From contig LUCM01004975.1 of the NCBI GenBank assembly GCA_008360955.1, positions 1-64,000 on the forward strand: a DNA stretch of 64,000 bases. The letters are read 5' to 3'. The notes under the pieces were generated by a model that did not search any database, had not been told where the DNA came from, and saw only the letters and a list, made by a program, of their open reading frames with translations. Source of the DNA: Fasciolopsis buskii. Its lineage: Eukaryota; Platyhelminthes; Trematoda; Plagiorchiida; Fasciolidae. Below, one piece after another: positions 43,961-55,335 of the stretch (positions are counted from its first letter, which is position 1; each line of letters opens with the position of its first letter). A program made the position numbers and the translations under genes.

Positions 43961-44686
43961 TAGTTGGGCCTTGCCTGCACAGCGAACAGACAACGGGGAA
44001 AGACTTCTCCAATTCTGTGCAGATAATCATTTATTCCTATCTAGTACGAATTTTCGACACAGTTCGCGTTGCACAGCGACATGGCGCTCTAACTCGACAG
44101 GTACTTTGAGTCAGACTGACCATATCGCAGTTAGCTACCATTGGCGCGGTTGTGTTCGGAACTGTAGGTCGTACTGGACCACGTACGTCGAATCCGACCA
44201 TATGTTAGTTTTAATGCGATTTTTGCTGCAGCTGAATGGCCATCGACGCAGGCCACAAACTCGATTGGGTGTCGAACGTTTGTTTGATTCGGCTGTTCGC
44301 AACAGCTACGAACAGAAACTATCCGAGGGACTAAGAACCCCGACGAGCAGCAATGTAGACGATCAGTGGAATCAAATTAAGCAGGCTATGCATTTGGCAG
44401 CAAATTTCGCTTGCGTTCCCAGATCTAGCATTCATCAAAACACTGGATCTCGCAAGCGTCGCTAAGTCTAATGGAGCAAAATCGCGAGCTGCCTAACTGC
44501 AAGGAAATGAATAAGATGCGTCGGCAGTTGCAGCGTCAGTTGACGACAAGCCACAAGGATGACCGTAAAAACTGGATATTTAAGGTAGCCGAAGAAAGAT
44601 AGGAAGCATTTGCTTCAGGTAACAGTCAAAGACTGTTTAAGCTTATACGCGACAGCGGTGGGCGGCGAACTTCGGTTAGTGAAGTC

Positions 44687-45226
44687 GTGTGTGATAGGAC
44701 TGGAGAGCTCATTCATGGTAGACAGGGAGGACTGGACCGTTGGGCAGAGCATTTCAAGGATCAGTTTAGCTGGCCACACGCTATCGTATCTAGTCCGACG
44801 TCTGGAGATGTGAATCCTTGGGAGGTGTCACTTGATCCCCCAACGGAATTGGAAGTGCATTCGAATATTCGGCTTCTGAAGAGAGGAAAAGCTGCCCGTC
44901 CCGACCACCTTTCCCCAATTCTTTTCAAATTGGGCGGAGAAGCCCTGGTGAAATCACTTACCTCCTTGCTTCGTGATATTTGGAATGAGGAGCATATTCC
45001 GTTATCGTGGGGTGAGTCACCGATTATATCCATTTTCAAGAAGGGTACACGGAATGACTGTGGTAATCATCGTGGGCTTGGTTTAATTCCGATAGTTACT
45101 AAGGTGTTAGCTTCGTTAATACTGCGCCGTTTGCCAGCGATTCGCGAGAGTAATATCCGAGAACAACAGGCCGGATCTCGGCCAGGTCGAAATGCATCGA
45201 CCAAGTATTCACTCTTCGACAGATAG
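44687..45226 (+). pseudogene. RTE R3 linker and reverse-transcriptase fingers
   Basis: The 179-codon frame has DRWAEHFKDQFSWPHA, RLLKRGKAARPDHLSPILFK and SWGESPIISIFKKGTRNDCGN, followed by HRGLGLIPIVTKVLASLILRR and EQQAGSRPGRNASTK. These are the motif 0-2 blocks of RTE polymerases. A frameshift near 45190-45210 moves the continuation into another frame, where VFTLRQIVETRYTHRRLT leads into motif A. Confidence 0.85.
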
Positions 45227-45276
45227 TCGAAACGCGCTACACGCACCGGCGCCTTACGATCGTAGTCTTCCTCGAC

Positions 45277-45969
45277 TTGAAAGGTGCTTTCGACTCCGTG
45301 GATCGACCGGCACTGCTCAGTGCTCTCCACCGGAAGGGTATGCCAACGAAGTTTGTGAACCTGTTGCGAGCATTGTACTCGCATATCTATGGTCGCGTGG
45401 GGGTGTACGGTGAACTGTCACGTTCATTAGAAACGACTAATGCCGTTCGACAAGACTGTCCTATTTCTCCATTCCTGTTCAACTTCGTCATGGACGAGGT
45501 GATCGAAGATGCTTTAGGAGGTCTCCGGGATGTAGGAGTGGAACTGGGAAGTGGAGGGAAGCTGTTGGACCTAGATTAGGCAGACGACGTCGTGTGCCTG
45601 TTCGAGTCTGCGGATCATGCACAACGGGCACTAGATAGACTGTCGAGATCGGTTGCTCGGTTTGACATGTGCTTTGCACCTTCGAAGTGCAAAGTGCTGT
45701 TACAGGACTGGACGACAGCAGCGCCGAACTTGGTACTGGATGGAGAGGATATAACGACTGTGGACCGTTTCACTTACCTTGGTAGCTGCGTGTCCAACGA
45801 TGCTAGCTCGGGAGTGGAGGTAAATATGCGTATATCCGAGGCTCGGGCAGCTTATGCTGGATTGAAGCACTTGTGGCGTCGGCCTGATATTTCACTGAAG
45901 TTGAAAGGTCGTGTGTACTGTGCCGCAGTGCGCTATTCTATTGTATGGATGCGAGACGTGAAATATTGA
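45277..45969 (+). pseudogene. RTE R3 reverse-transcriptase palm with broken YADD
   Basis: Just upstream, in the same frame, FLDLKGAFDSVDRPALL carries the motif A aspartates. Then come AVRQDCPISPFLFNFVMDEV and LLDLD, a TAG stop at 45577-45579, and ADDVVCLFESADHAQRALDR. The stop stands exactly where the tyrosine of the YADD catalytic box belongs, so one base change (TAT or TAC to TAG) would explain it. The frame then continues through FAPSKCKVLLQD and FTYLGSCVSN to YCAAVRYS. Confidence 0.85.
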
Positions 45970-46615
45970 TGTAGATGTTCGTCGGTTAGAGGTTTTAGAC
46001 CACCGACTTCTATGTAGTATGGATAGGATTAAATGAAGTGACCAGGTGAGCAATATGAAGGTCAGGAATCTAATACTATGTGTCGGCTCTCAGAATAGCT
46101 TATATCAGGGTATTAAACATGATAGACAACGTTGGTTGGGTCACGTGTTGCGTATGCCGAACACTCGCCTACCATACCATTGCGTTCCTCCCAAGGAATG
46201 GAAGAAGTCATTTGGAGGTCAACAGATGACGTGGCAATGTGGAATGAAAAAATGCACAGCGAACTTAGGTAGAGTAGGTTTCTCACGCCTTTGTGGTTGG
46301 GGTTCGAAAGACTTGTCGACCTGCTGGCTGGAGACACTGAAGGATATGGCAATGAACCGCGAACAATGGTGATCGTGTTGTCATTTTCTATCGAATCAGA
46401 ATGATTGAAAGAGTGCGTTTGTACAATTAGACTGTGTTTCGTGTGTTGGCTGCAGCAGCATCTTATCTTTTCCCGCCTGTGTTGGTCCACTCCCTGTTCC
46501 CGTGGGATATTCACTCTTTTTATATAAACGTGTAACTGTGGCGAAAGGCAGCGGTCATTGAGGCTTGCCTTGCTGTTTAACGCTGAACGATGATGATGAT
46601 GACTGTGTGCATATA

Positions 46616-47060
46616 CTACCAAGTGCATCGCCTGCTTGATTTGATCCCACTGCTCGTCTACGTTGCTGTTCTTCGGAGTTCTTAGTTATTCGGATAGTTT
46701 GTGTTCGTAGGTGTACCGTAAATTCGTATTAGATAGGAATCAATAATTGTCTGCACAGAATTGGAGAATTCTTTCCCCGTTTTCTGTTCGTTGAACTGGC
46801 AAGGCGCACCGTCTGCCTAAACAGGCTTCCGCTGCACTAAGTTTTCCAACTGGTGCATTAGAATCGCCTGCTACCAATACAATGCCAGAACGTTTGCTAT
46901 TCCGAACAAGGTGACGAGGTCATCATAAAACTCGTCTTTCTCCATATCAGTGTGGCAGTGTTTTGGAACGTATGCCGAGGAAATTCGGGTGTCACGGCGG
47001 CGCCACATATATCGTAGTTTCGCGAAAGCTACTTTGGCTTTCGTAAATCTCGATGACACG
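46616..47060 (-). mobile_element. RTE endonuclease fragment R4a
   Basis: The segment at 46621-46950 is almost the same as 35945-36273 in the same orientation (RTE R1 endonuclease, KDEFYDDLVTLF). Similarity then stops within about 30 bp. The piece begins 16 bp after the R3 tail. It is a fragment with both ends cut. Confidence 0.75.
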
Positions 47061-47830
47061 TCCTATCCAACATCTCCACAGGTTGTAATCAGGCTCTTTT
47101 GATACGTGGAGCTATTGATGTCCTCGAACCGATCACCAAAACGTGTGAGTGAGAGTACAGACTCCTGTCAGTTTTGAAGAAATTCCTTGAACTTCGTGGG
47201 TATAAAGCACATGCCATATCTAGAGACGTTAATCGCCAACCGGTTCAACGCCCGTTTTATTTGCTGTGCATTGTCACTCATCAAGGTGATATCTTCGGCA
47301 TACTTCAAGACAAAAACTATTCCATCGTCTAACTGTCCAGATAAACGGTTCCGTAGGGCATCCTCGGTGACGAAGTTCATAAAAAATCGGGTCATGGGGC
47401 GTCCTTGTCCTACTCCACTGGCAACGAGGAAGCTTGACGAAAATTGGCCATAAGCCCTAAACCGACCTGACGTATCATAGTACAGCTCTTTGAGGACCGA
47501 CCTACACCTATTAGATGCTCTTTTTCTCAACATATAGTGCCATAGTACAGATCTCTCAACAGAGCCAAAGGCCGCTAGAATGTCCAAGAGCACGACCGTT
47601 GGCCCTGAGAAAGTAAAACGGTGTTCTAACACCTGTCGAGGGAGATTTGATCGATGCATCCACAATCAGAGTGAAACCTAGCCTGTTCCTCACGACTTCG
47701 CCCACCACGTGTTTTGTACGACCTGCAAAGAATGACGGACGAAAGCAGCTTTGACTCTATTGAGATTAGGCTAATACCCTCATGGTTAGCGCAGTCGCTA
47801 TGCGAGAATGCACAATTCACCCGAGTACCA
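47060..47830 (-). pseudogene. RTE-like reverse-transcriptase fragment R4b
   Basis: Minus-strand frames 47626-47820 (NHEGISLISIESKLLSSVIL) and 47168-47665 together give VVLLDILAAFGSVERSVLW, ASGVGQGRPMTRFFMNFVTE and FVLKYAEDITLMSDNAQQIK, followed by YGMCFIPTKFKEFL. YADD has become YAED, and motif A has Gly where the second Asp normally stands (AAFGS). It is antisense to the host gene. It belongs to an RTE subgroup different from R1 and R3. Confidence 0.8.
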
Positions 47831-47839
47831 CAATCTTCG

Positions 47840-49690
47840 CCGCGAAGCTACACGCTTAGCAAAGTGCAACCGAAAAGGATATTGACAGGAAATTGCAGAC
47901 CTCATGGAAACCGCAGCTGCCGTTATAGACTTCGGGAGGCTTTTCAGACTCATGTGTTTCTCTTCGTAAAAGGCGGAATCTCCAAGCCCCACGCTTCGTG
48001 ACGGCAGTGGCCACCTAACCAGGGTGCGGACGAAAACTCCAAAGATGAGTCGAACACTTCAGCCAGCTGCTCAATCGTCTTCCCATCGAGTCTATCTGTG
48101 TAACATCACCAGACGGCGTGGAGAAATACGAAATTGATCTTGGGCCCCCCGACGAATTGGAAATCACTCTAGCCGTTCAGATAGTGGAAAACAAGAAGTC
48201 ACCCGTGAGGTTGGCACTTCATTGGAGATCTTCAAATCTTGTTTGTCCACACTGTTGAGGTTAGCAACTTAGCTGTTCCGTCGTACCTGGGACTCCGAAA
48301 CTTTTCCCCAGGACTGGGCAACCTCTGCCCAACTCCCTACGCCAAAGAACGATAAGACTATACGTGCGAACTGCAGAGGTATCAGCCTCATCGATATAAC
48401 AGCTAAGCTCTTTGCAACGTTTCTGCCAAACCGCTTTTTTGCTGTTCGGGAAGCATTAACACGCTCTACTCCTTGTGGTTTTCGTCGACAAAAATGTATG
48501 CACTGACCAGATCCTCTCACTACTTCGAATTCTAGGACAGCGCTGAGTTCAAGCAACCCATAACGGCGTGCTTCGTCCACTTCCGTAAAGTATTGGATTT
48601 CGTTAACAGACAGTCACCCTGGAACATAATCCGAAGAGATGGGATGCCAGAAAAGTACGTTAAACTGTTAGAAGCATACCACTCATAAACACAAGCAAGC
48701 GTTTGCGCTCATGGCGAAGAATCTGCATACTTCCTTCTTGACTCAAGTGATCACCCGAGTTGCTCGCTGTCACCGACCTTATCCAACTACGCTATAGGTT
48801 GCATAATGCGTCGTGCTCACGATAACTTTCGAGGGATGCAAATTGGCCACGGTTTCTGTGGCCGACGACATTCTCCTTCTGGGGGAAGAGATTACAACAG
48901 TGCAGCCGACCCTAGACCGGATTGTATGCGAGGCCACGACTGTTGATCTGGAAGTGAACGCATCGAAAACGAAGTTCTTCACAACTTCACAAGCCCCGTC
49001 ACCGTGTACCACATTCGTGGGAACACTTTGGAACGGGTGCTTTATTTCATGTACCTAGGCTGTACTATCGAAACGAAGGGAAAGCCACAGATGGGGTTAA
49101 GCTCCGCACCAGAAGAACTATCCTATCACTTCACAAAGCATTGTGATCTCACAACGAAATAGTCCTCCGTGCGAAGCTGCGCATTTACTGTGCCGCCGTC
49201 CGCCCAGTCCTTACGTATACATGCGAAACCTGACCACTAAGGGTAGATGATACAAAACAACTAGAAAGTTTTGACCATTGGTGTCCGCGTTGTATGACAG
49301 AAGTCAACTGGTATGACTGCGTCCCAAACGCCACTGTGCATCAGCACTGCATAAACGTCGAACGGCTTTTCGTCATTTCATCAAGGACATCGTCTACAGT
49401 GGTTCGGTTGTGTTCTCCGCCATTCAGAGACGGAATCAACGAAAAGGAGCCTATTACCGTCACCCTGTTCATATTGGAAATGTCGTATTGGTGGCCAATT
49501 GAAGATGTAGGTTGGCACTATTAAGGCGGACGTGGATCGCTTAGGTCTTCAGTCGGTTTTTGGAGCATGCAATTGGCACAACAATAGGATTTTGCGATGT
49601 GCAGATCGCAACACATGGACGGCTGCAATCGGAGACATGCAGGGAGCCAAATCATCCTCACGCAGGAACTAGTAGCATGAAAGTAAAGTT
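47840..49690 (+). mobile_element. RTE-like LINE fragment R5
   Basis: Plus-strand pieces across frames read EATRLAKCNRKRIL (47.85 kb), a PPDEL linker (48.15 kb), CTDQILSLLRILGQR (48.5 kb), SVADDILLLGEEITTVQPTL with EVNASKTKFFTTS (48813-49058), CAAVRPVLTYTCET (49.19 kb) and ESFDHWCPRC (49.27 kb). This follows the order of an RTE-type polymerase with the ADD pair kept. Numerous stops and shifts make it inactive. It is sense to the host gene, inside intron A. Confidence 0.75.
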
Positions 49691-49876
49691 AATCAATGTT
49701 ACTTGCTTAATTCACGATTTTATCCCACCTTGCTGTATGTTAGAGGTCGTCCAGCTTTTGATAGAAAGTGCACTTGGCTACATCCGGACTGCAGTTTGTT
49801 GGCGCGTAGGCTGACATAACATGCAAGTTGCATCTACCAAAGCGATGGTTATTTGCTCTACATGAACCTCTAAGTT

Positions 49877-50870
49877 TCACTGCACATAGCCGGCTGTCGA
49901 CTGGGATCCAGTCAAGTGGTGTAGCCTCTCACTGAGAACAACACCAGAAGCTGCAGTCTCACAGTTCCCAGAAAGACGTAGATGAAACTTCAGAGAAGGA
50001 CTAGATGAGTATGTCAATTCGATAACAGGGCTGGAGTCTTGGATACGACTTCCTTTAATACCACACATCAATGGCTAGCATCTCCAGTGCACAGGCTAAA
50101 CACCTGTTGAACTATACGCATCAGTGTTCGCACGTTGAAATTGACTAGTCTGAATAGGCATCAAGGACGAAGAAGCGCATCAATCGGCAGAAGCCGATCC
50201 CTTGACTTTTTTGTGCTGTCTGAAGGAGAACGCGAGAGAACATCAACCACACTTATTCTAGTGACACTACCAGTAACATGGCCAATTGCAATTCCCAAAG
50301 AATGAAGGAAATAAGGTGGGATGAGGAGGAACAGCAGGAATTAGGAGATGAATAAACACGTGTGCACGGTGGAAGGTCGCATTTGCTCGTGAGAGAACAG
50401 CCAGAAACGTTTGTGCGAAGATCAGTCAGTGTCATGGTTGTATGGTTTGTGAGTTGTTGCACTACTCGGTCGCTTAGTCCATATTAGGTCTTTTTGTTCG
50501 AGAATTCACATATAGTCTTTGCGCAGTCAAGCACTTTCTGCAGGGCAGCAGAATGGTTCCAGACGAGCCGGTGGTCAGTTGAACAGTTATACTCCTCTTC
50601 CTGAAAACCTTGCTGAGTCAGTGAAACACGACAAGGGTCAGTGGCCGTATTTGTTTGGAGGGTCACGCTCGCCACGTCACATTGCTACCAGCAGACTCTT
50701 ATGGTACTTTTAAGAAGGTTGCTTATCAGGTGAAAACCTACTCCGCCCTACACACTACCGCTCTTTGTCCGCGACCGCTTGTTCGGTAGGCCTAAGCGTA
50801 TCTTGTTCACATCTAACCACCTGAATGGTGGCCATTCTCTTGTCCGCAGTCCAGGGAGGCGCCCAGTGAG
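49877..50870 (-). mobile_element. RTE 5' fragment in intron A
   Basis: On the minus strand, a 5' untranslated-like part (about 50.2-50.87 kb) leads to NFNVRTLMRIVQQV (50.13 kb), GSRIQDSSPVIELTYSS and FHLRLSGNCETAASGVVLSE (49877-50071). This is the start of an RTE endonuclease. It ends abruptly near 49.88 kb. A related fragment with the same structure lies at 57660-58560, and the far 5' end recurs at about 39.9-40.0 kb. Confidence 0.65.
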
Positions 50871-52031
50871 AGGCAGGACTTTCAATGCTTACTTAATTTA
50901 GTTCCTCTGGCTTTTTTTTAATCTGTGCTACTGACCCCAAAAATGGGGCAGGTTTATGTTCCTTCCTTTTGGCTGCGCTGTTGATAATAAGAAATCAATC
51001 TTGTCCTCCGTCATGACGTGTACATGCTTCCGCCCTGCCTAATCAGGATCTTTGGTCGGTAAAAACGACTGTCATTTATGATGAACGTGGAATGCTCGAT
51101 TGTTCGCCGCGGTACTATTTTCATGGTGAGAATGTGCCCCGATCGTGGAAGTGGATTTGGCTATGTGATACTACTTGTTTAAGTAGCAACGTCAAATAAT
51201 CAGACTTAAACATAATCTTACTCCTGACAGCTGGGTCTCAAAAACTTACTGAGTCGTGTTTTAGTGAATTATACCTTTATGTAGTGTGGACACTCTGCGT
51301 TCCTTAGAGATTCAAATTTTGATGCAAATTAGCTTATTTGTCGGCTTTGAAATGATTTCACCGGCCTCTTGAATTGGCGGTTTCTCCCCGACCTTGTGTT
51401 AGGGGAGCGACTTGGGCAATGAAGTTAGCTGAGCCCAAGATTGCCGACACCAAATACCGGCCCACGGGCTGACGCATGTCGCCAACCTGAAGGTCTGGCG
51501 AAATTTTTGTGAGTCCCGCCGAGGCGGGCTTGGGTTCGAAGAAAACTGCTGTCCTCCGGTTGGTTATCGTTGTGGGATGCATGGGCGCGGTGGCTCGTGT
51601 CCTTGATCAAGCGGGGTTCCCGCGCCAATGATGTAAGGAGTCGGGTTAAGATTTTGGTAAGGGTGAGTGCTCATCGGCGGATTCGCCAATGGTTACATGT
51701 TTTGATCGTTCCAGTTGTCTGTAATAGAAGGGAGAAATACATAGCCAGCACTACGTTAACACGGGTTCAGCTTACGAATCGTAGTTTTCCTTAATTAAAG
51801 AACTTGCGCGAACATCTGGTGGAGAAAGAAAACTTTCGCAGTTGTTTTGCAAAAGGTTGCAGGTGCAGTTGGCTATTATGTGCAGTTACCACTATCCCCA
51901 CATCCGTTGATTTTATTTTGATGCACGAGATCGAAAGCTAATAATCATGGTACTTCTTCGTACTTTCTGCTTGTAGCGGAGAGACGAAAACAAAAGTTCA
52001 TAATGCCCACGTATTTGTCATTCTCTTCCAG
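50870..52031. other. Intron A, 3' part
   Basis: No gene recognised. A more GC-rich island at about 51.36-51.63 kb (around CCGCCGAGGCGGGCTTGGG) stands out from its surroundings, but it has no motif I can name. The intron ends in the pyrimidine-rich acceptor TGTCATTCTCTTCCAG at 52016-52031. Confidence 0.4.
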
Positions 52032-52144
52032 TTGTGATGGTACGTCAAGTAGCTGCTCTCATAGGCGGTGAAGAGCAATACAATTGGTTTCCTGTCGCTG
52101 TACGGTCTGTTTATCGAGAAAGTGGACCGTTAGGCTTCTTTCAG
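52032..52144 (+). CDS. MTCH2-like mitochondrial carrier homolog, exon B
   Basis: A 113-bp exon. Its first two bases complete the codon left open by exon A, giving VVMVRQVAALIGGEEQY, NWFPVAVRSVYRE and SGPLGFFQ. This aligns to the MTCH2 stretch that follows LITHPF, where a ..QFIG.E..Y.....S...IYREEG..GFF pattern is known. The amphipathic helix and the GFF turn before the next membrane segment are clear. The donor is CAG|GTTAGT, phase 0. The exon is too small to be noticed by frame length, but both splice sites and the phase fit. Confidence 0.88.
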
Positions 52145-52810
52145 GTTAGTGTTAGAGGCCGCCCAGCTGGTTCAAATAATTTCCTTTTTGCTTAACAATT
52201 TTTCATATAACAAGATATATATGATTTATATATATATATATGCATATATATGTATATGCAATATATGTATATATATACCGGTTCAAAAAGACGTGATGCT
52301 AAAGCAACGTTCGAAAAAAACTTGTCATTTTTTTACTGGTTACGCCTTCTACAGGCAGGCCATACAGCACCCACCTCATCGACTCGTATTCGGAGCCACA
52401 TTCCAGCGTTTTTAAATAACGATAGTCCTCTTCTTGTTGGCTTCAGCTATCAAAAACGGAAGGTCCTAGCCAATGCCACCTCTACGCGGCATCACTTCTT
52501 ACGGTATGCACAGAAAAAGCACCACGTGGTAGTAAATGGGCAGACAAATGTGATACGCTTCCAATCCACCGAGTGTGGAACGATCACCTTGGTTTATCTA
52601 CGTCTAACACATGTTGATAAACCTCGTTGTTGCTCAGTCGATTTTCTCACCAAACTCGGTCAATACTCCAGAGGCTTCGTTAGCCAAATAGCGAAAATTG
52701 TCGAGCGTCTTCATTACGGAGGGGCCAGGACTCACAACCGTGAAATAAAGCTACCAACTCTGCATTGTACGCTTTTCTTATGGAGAAAGCAGGATGTTGT
52801 GGCACCACAA
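52145..52810 (+). other. Unassigned 189-codon ORF after exon B
   Basis: A TA-rich microsatellite (52215-52277) is followed by an open frame from Met at 52250 to 52819. It reads as ordinary protein in places (VNGQTNVIRFQSTECGTI, LRLTHVDKPRCCSVDF), but I recognise no family. Its end (GGARTHNREIKLPTLH) is the kind of peptide produced by reading a tRNA-like sequence backwards; a minus-strand B-box-like GGTTGTGAGTCC lies there. A tRNA-type SINE on the minus strand near 52.64-52.78 kb is therefore possible. Confidence 0.25.
52215..52277. repeat. TA-rich microsatellite
   Basis: TATATA runs interrupted by GATT, GC and TG, within intron B about 70 bp after exon B. Confidence 0.8.
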
Positions 52811-54620
52811 GTGCAGTAGATTCGCGAAAGCTGCTGTGGCTTTCGTTATTCGCGATATGATTTCCTCCCTAATACCTCCATCGGTTGCACTCCAACTTCC
52901 TCCAAGTGAACACCACAAATAATGAATATGAGATCAGGCTCCTGCCAGTCTTGAAGAGAGAGTACTTTTCAGTTTGAAGGTGCAAAATACATGCCGTATC
53001 TGGGTACCTCATTCGCCAAGCGGTTCACAGTGTGGTCATTTACCTATATATTGCCTCTGATCAAGAAGATATAATCGGCATACTCTGAATCGAAAACTCT
53101 GTTCCCTGGGATAAGTTCAACTCCGTCTTTCACTAAACCGGATGAAGTGTTCCATACAATATTCTTTGTGACACAGTTGAAATGAGATAAGGATATAGAG
53201 CAGTCTTGTCGAAGGGTGACAAAAGTTGTCCGTATGCATTAACCTGACATGAGGACCGGCACATACTTCTCAGATTGTCGACTCCTCAGCAAACAGTTGC
53301 ATAGTGCAGACTTATTAAGGGAATCGAAGGCTATGTAAATGCTTGCTGGCCTTTGGAGTGGAAAGCAACATTCTTCTGCCGCAAGGTGAAGATTTGATCG
53401 AAACCTCCTCGACCGGCTCAACACTTCTACAGGTCTTCGCATATTGTTCAGCCTACATAGAATGGCAGACGCTGAAAATCTTGACGTTATCAAGCTAATG
53501 CCCTTATGATTAGTTCGCCCAATTTCCTTGCCCTTCCTAAAGGTGGCATGACGGTCGGTTCCTCCAAGAAGAGGAGGAATTTCTCGGAATGTCAGGTCTT
53601 TGAGAACAAACCTTCATGTTTTCTAACTAGTTTCATTCCTCTATCTGAAGTGGAGAACAATCGTCGTTTTGCAACTTGAAATTTCCTGCGGATCACCGCC
53701 TCAGAAAGTGGATGCTATAACAGGCCATAGGACATGGGCCGGGATAGTTATGAGGGCTGACGCTGGGGTTCACCTGAATTGTGTTTTGAAGTGCCCTGCC
53801 AATGGTACAAGGCATCACCGCTGATTATGGATGGGCTGGCAGTCAGCTTCACAAATCGTCTCGCTCACACTCATCACTTCACTAGTATTAGATCAAATGA
53901 ATTCAAACCGCTGGCTGGAATTTTCCATGGCAGCATGTCCCATCTGGGATGCACGATGAAACCACCAGACCTCGCGACCCCTAAGTAAGACTGTGGTAAG
54001 TTCGCATCTCGTTATGCTAGTCACCAGCTGGGATGGACCGGCGTGCGCGAAGGCGCAGAGACTCAGCATTAATCCAGGGCGTTACAACTCAACGAGGCAG
54101 ACCACTATGCTAGCAGAATACAAAGTATTCGTGATAGATGACTGGTACTCGTCGGTTTTATGAAACAGGCAATTGCATTTGCGGAAAACCAACAGGCGAG
54201 TCTTGACGGAGAGCTTTTTGCACTCTAACCCGCGATGCATCGTGCGTTTTCAGCACTCATCGAGGCAAACGCCAGTTTGTGGAGACTCAAGCGTAGTCAG
54301 AGTTGTGGCTAGGTGCGGTGTGTCCAGTTTGCGTCCAAATTAACTCGTAGAGGGCGGACGCCAGATTGATCATCGGTGGTTCGAATGTCTGAATTTCGCG
54401 CTAGGAAGAAACAGTCGGTGGTCTAAACCCAGGGCCAGCAACCATTTTTTGATTGACAATAATTGAGACCCAAATGACCTAAACACGCCTGACATCTAAC
54501 GAACTCTAGCATTCATATCTCCTGAGAAAATGACAACGTCCATCCGCTTTGCTATGCGTAAGGATTCGTACAGCCTCGGATAGAAAATGTCCTTGATTTG
54601 TGTTATATTGTATTGTATAG
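52810..54620 (-). mobile_element. RTE-like LINE R6, heavily decayed
   Basis: Antisense to the host gene in intron B. Minus-strand blocks include an endonuclease remnant (KDIFYPRLYESLRIAKRMDV followed by FSGDMNARV, within 54496-54747) and a motif A remnant (IYIAFDSLNKSAL at 53239-53493). The segment at its 3' side resembles the 3' border of R4b: both share TTCGCGAAAGCT and GGCTTTCGT, near 52.83 and 47.02 kb. Stops occur throughout. Confidence 0.65.
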
Positions 54621-55311
54621 ACTTTTGGGTACAATAACTAATGTCGCATTTCAGGCAAAAATGGCGTAAGAATAAATAAAATAAAAATACACTCATCGCC
54701 CCGTAAAAAAATCTAAAAGAACTCATCCAGGAATAATTATAACACATTATGACAGGTTACTCAGGAATTCGGCTGAAACCCGGTCACGGTTCGTCAAAAT
54801 TTGTGCTAAGTATGGGACAGTGCAGTTCCTATAGAAAAGCGGATCGTGTAGAAATACGAGAGCGACACTTTGAAAGATCGCTATGCAGAGGATGCGTGGT
54901 GATCTGAAAGGATTTTGTGAGCAAATTTCTCACACGCTGGTTAGTGTTAATCACATAGATAGAAGGACAACTCAGTTGGTGGTACAAAGGACACACGGCT
55001 AATAATTCATAGCCCCCGGCGAAGAATTTTAAAGTCTCTTTTTAAAGTAAACCTGGATATATAACTGGAGAACAGTAAAGAAGGGTTGGAAAAACATTGG
55101 CATAGAAATCGGGAGATGGTGCTTTGTTTCACCTTGTATTGCAGAAGCTTCTTGATTTGAAGTGACCACCGTCGGAGACTCTTTACACAGGTAGAAATGC
55201 GAGTAATCCACTTCAGATTTTTATCAATAGTAACTTCTAGATATTTCATAGAATCAAACCGGCTAAGTGTTTCTGATTTGATGGAAGACGTTTCGGATGG
55301 GTAAGCCGATC

Positions 55312-55335
55312 GAGAGAGAGAGAGAGAGGGAGAGA
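55312..55335. repeat. (GA)n microsatellite
   Basis: Eleven GA units with one interruption, lying inside the decayed reverse transcriptase of LINE D. Confidence 0.85.

Larger units (their letters stand above)
43960..46600 (+). mobile_element. RTE-like LINE R3, 5'-truncated
   Basis: Sense to the host gene and inside intron A. The endonuclease end (ALPAQRTDNGERLLQFCADN; TDHIAVSYHW; ESDHMLV with SDH intact) lies at 43.96-44.46 kb. The linker and reverse transcriptase run through 44.5-45.97 kb, and the C-terminal block (RWLGHVLRMPNTRLPY...WLETLKDMA) lies at 46046-46372. The 3' untranslated sequence ends in a GATGATGATGATGA tail at 46587-46600. It has a few frameshifts and stops but reads well, so it is a comparatively young copy. 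Confidence 0.88.
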
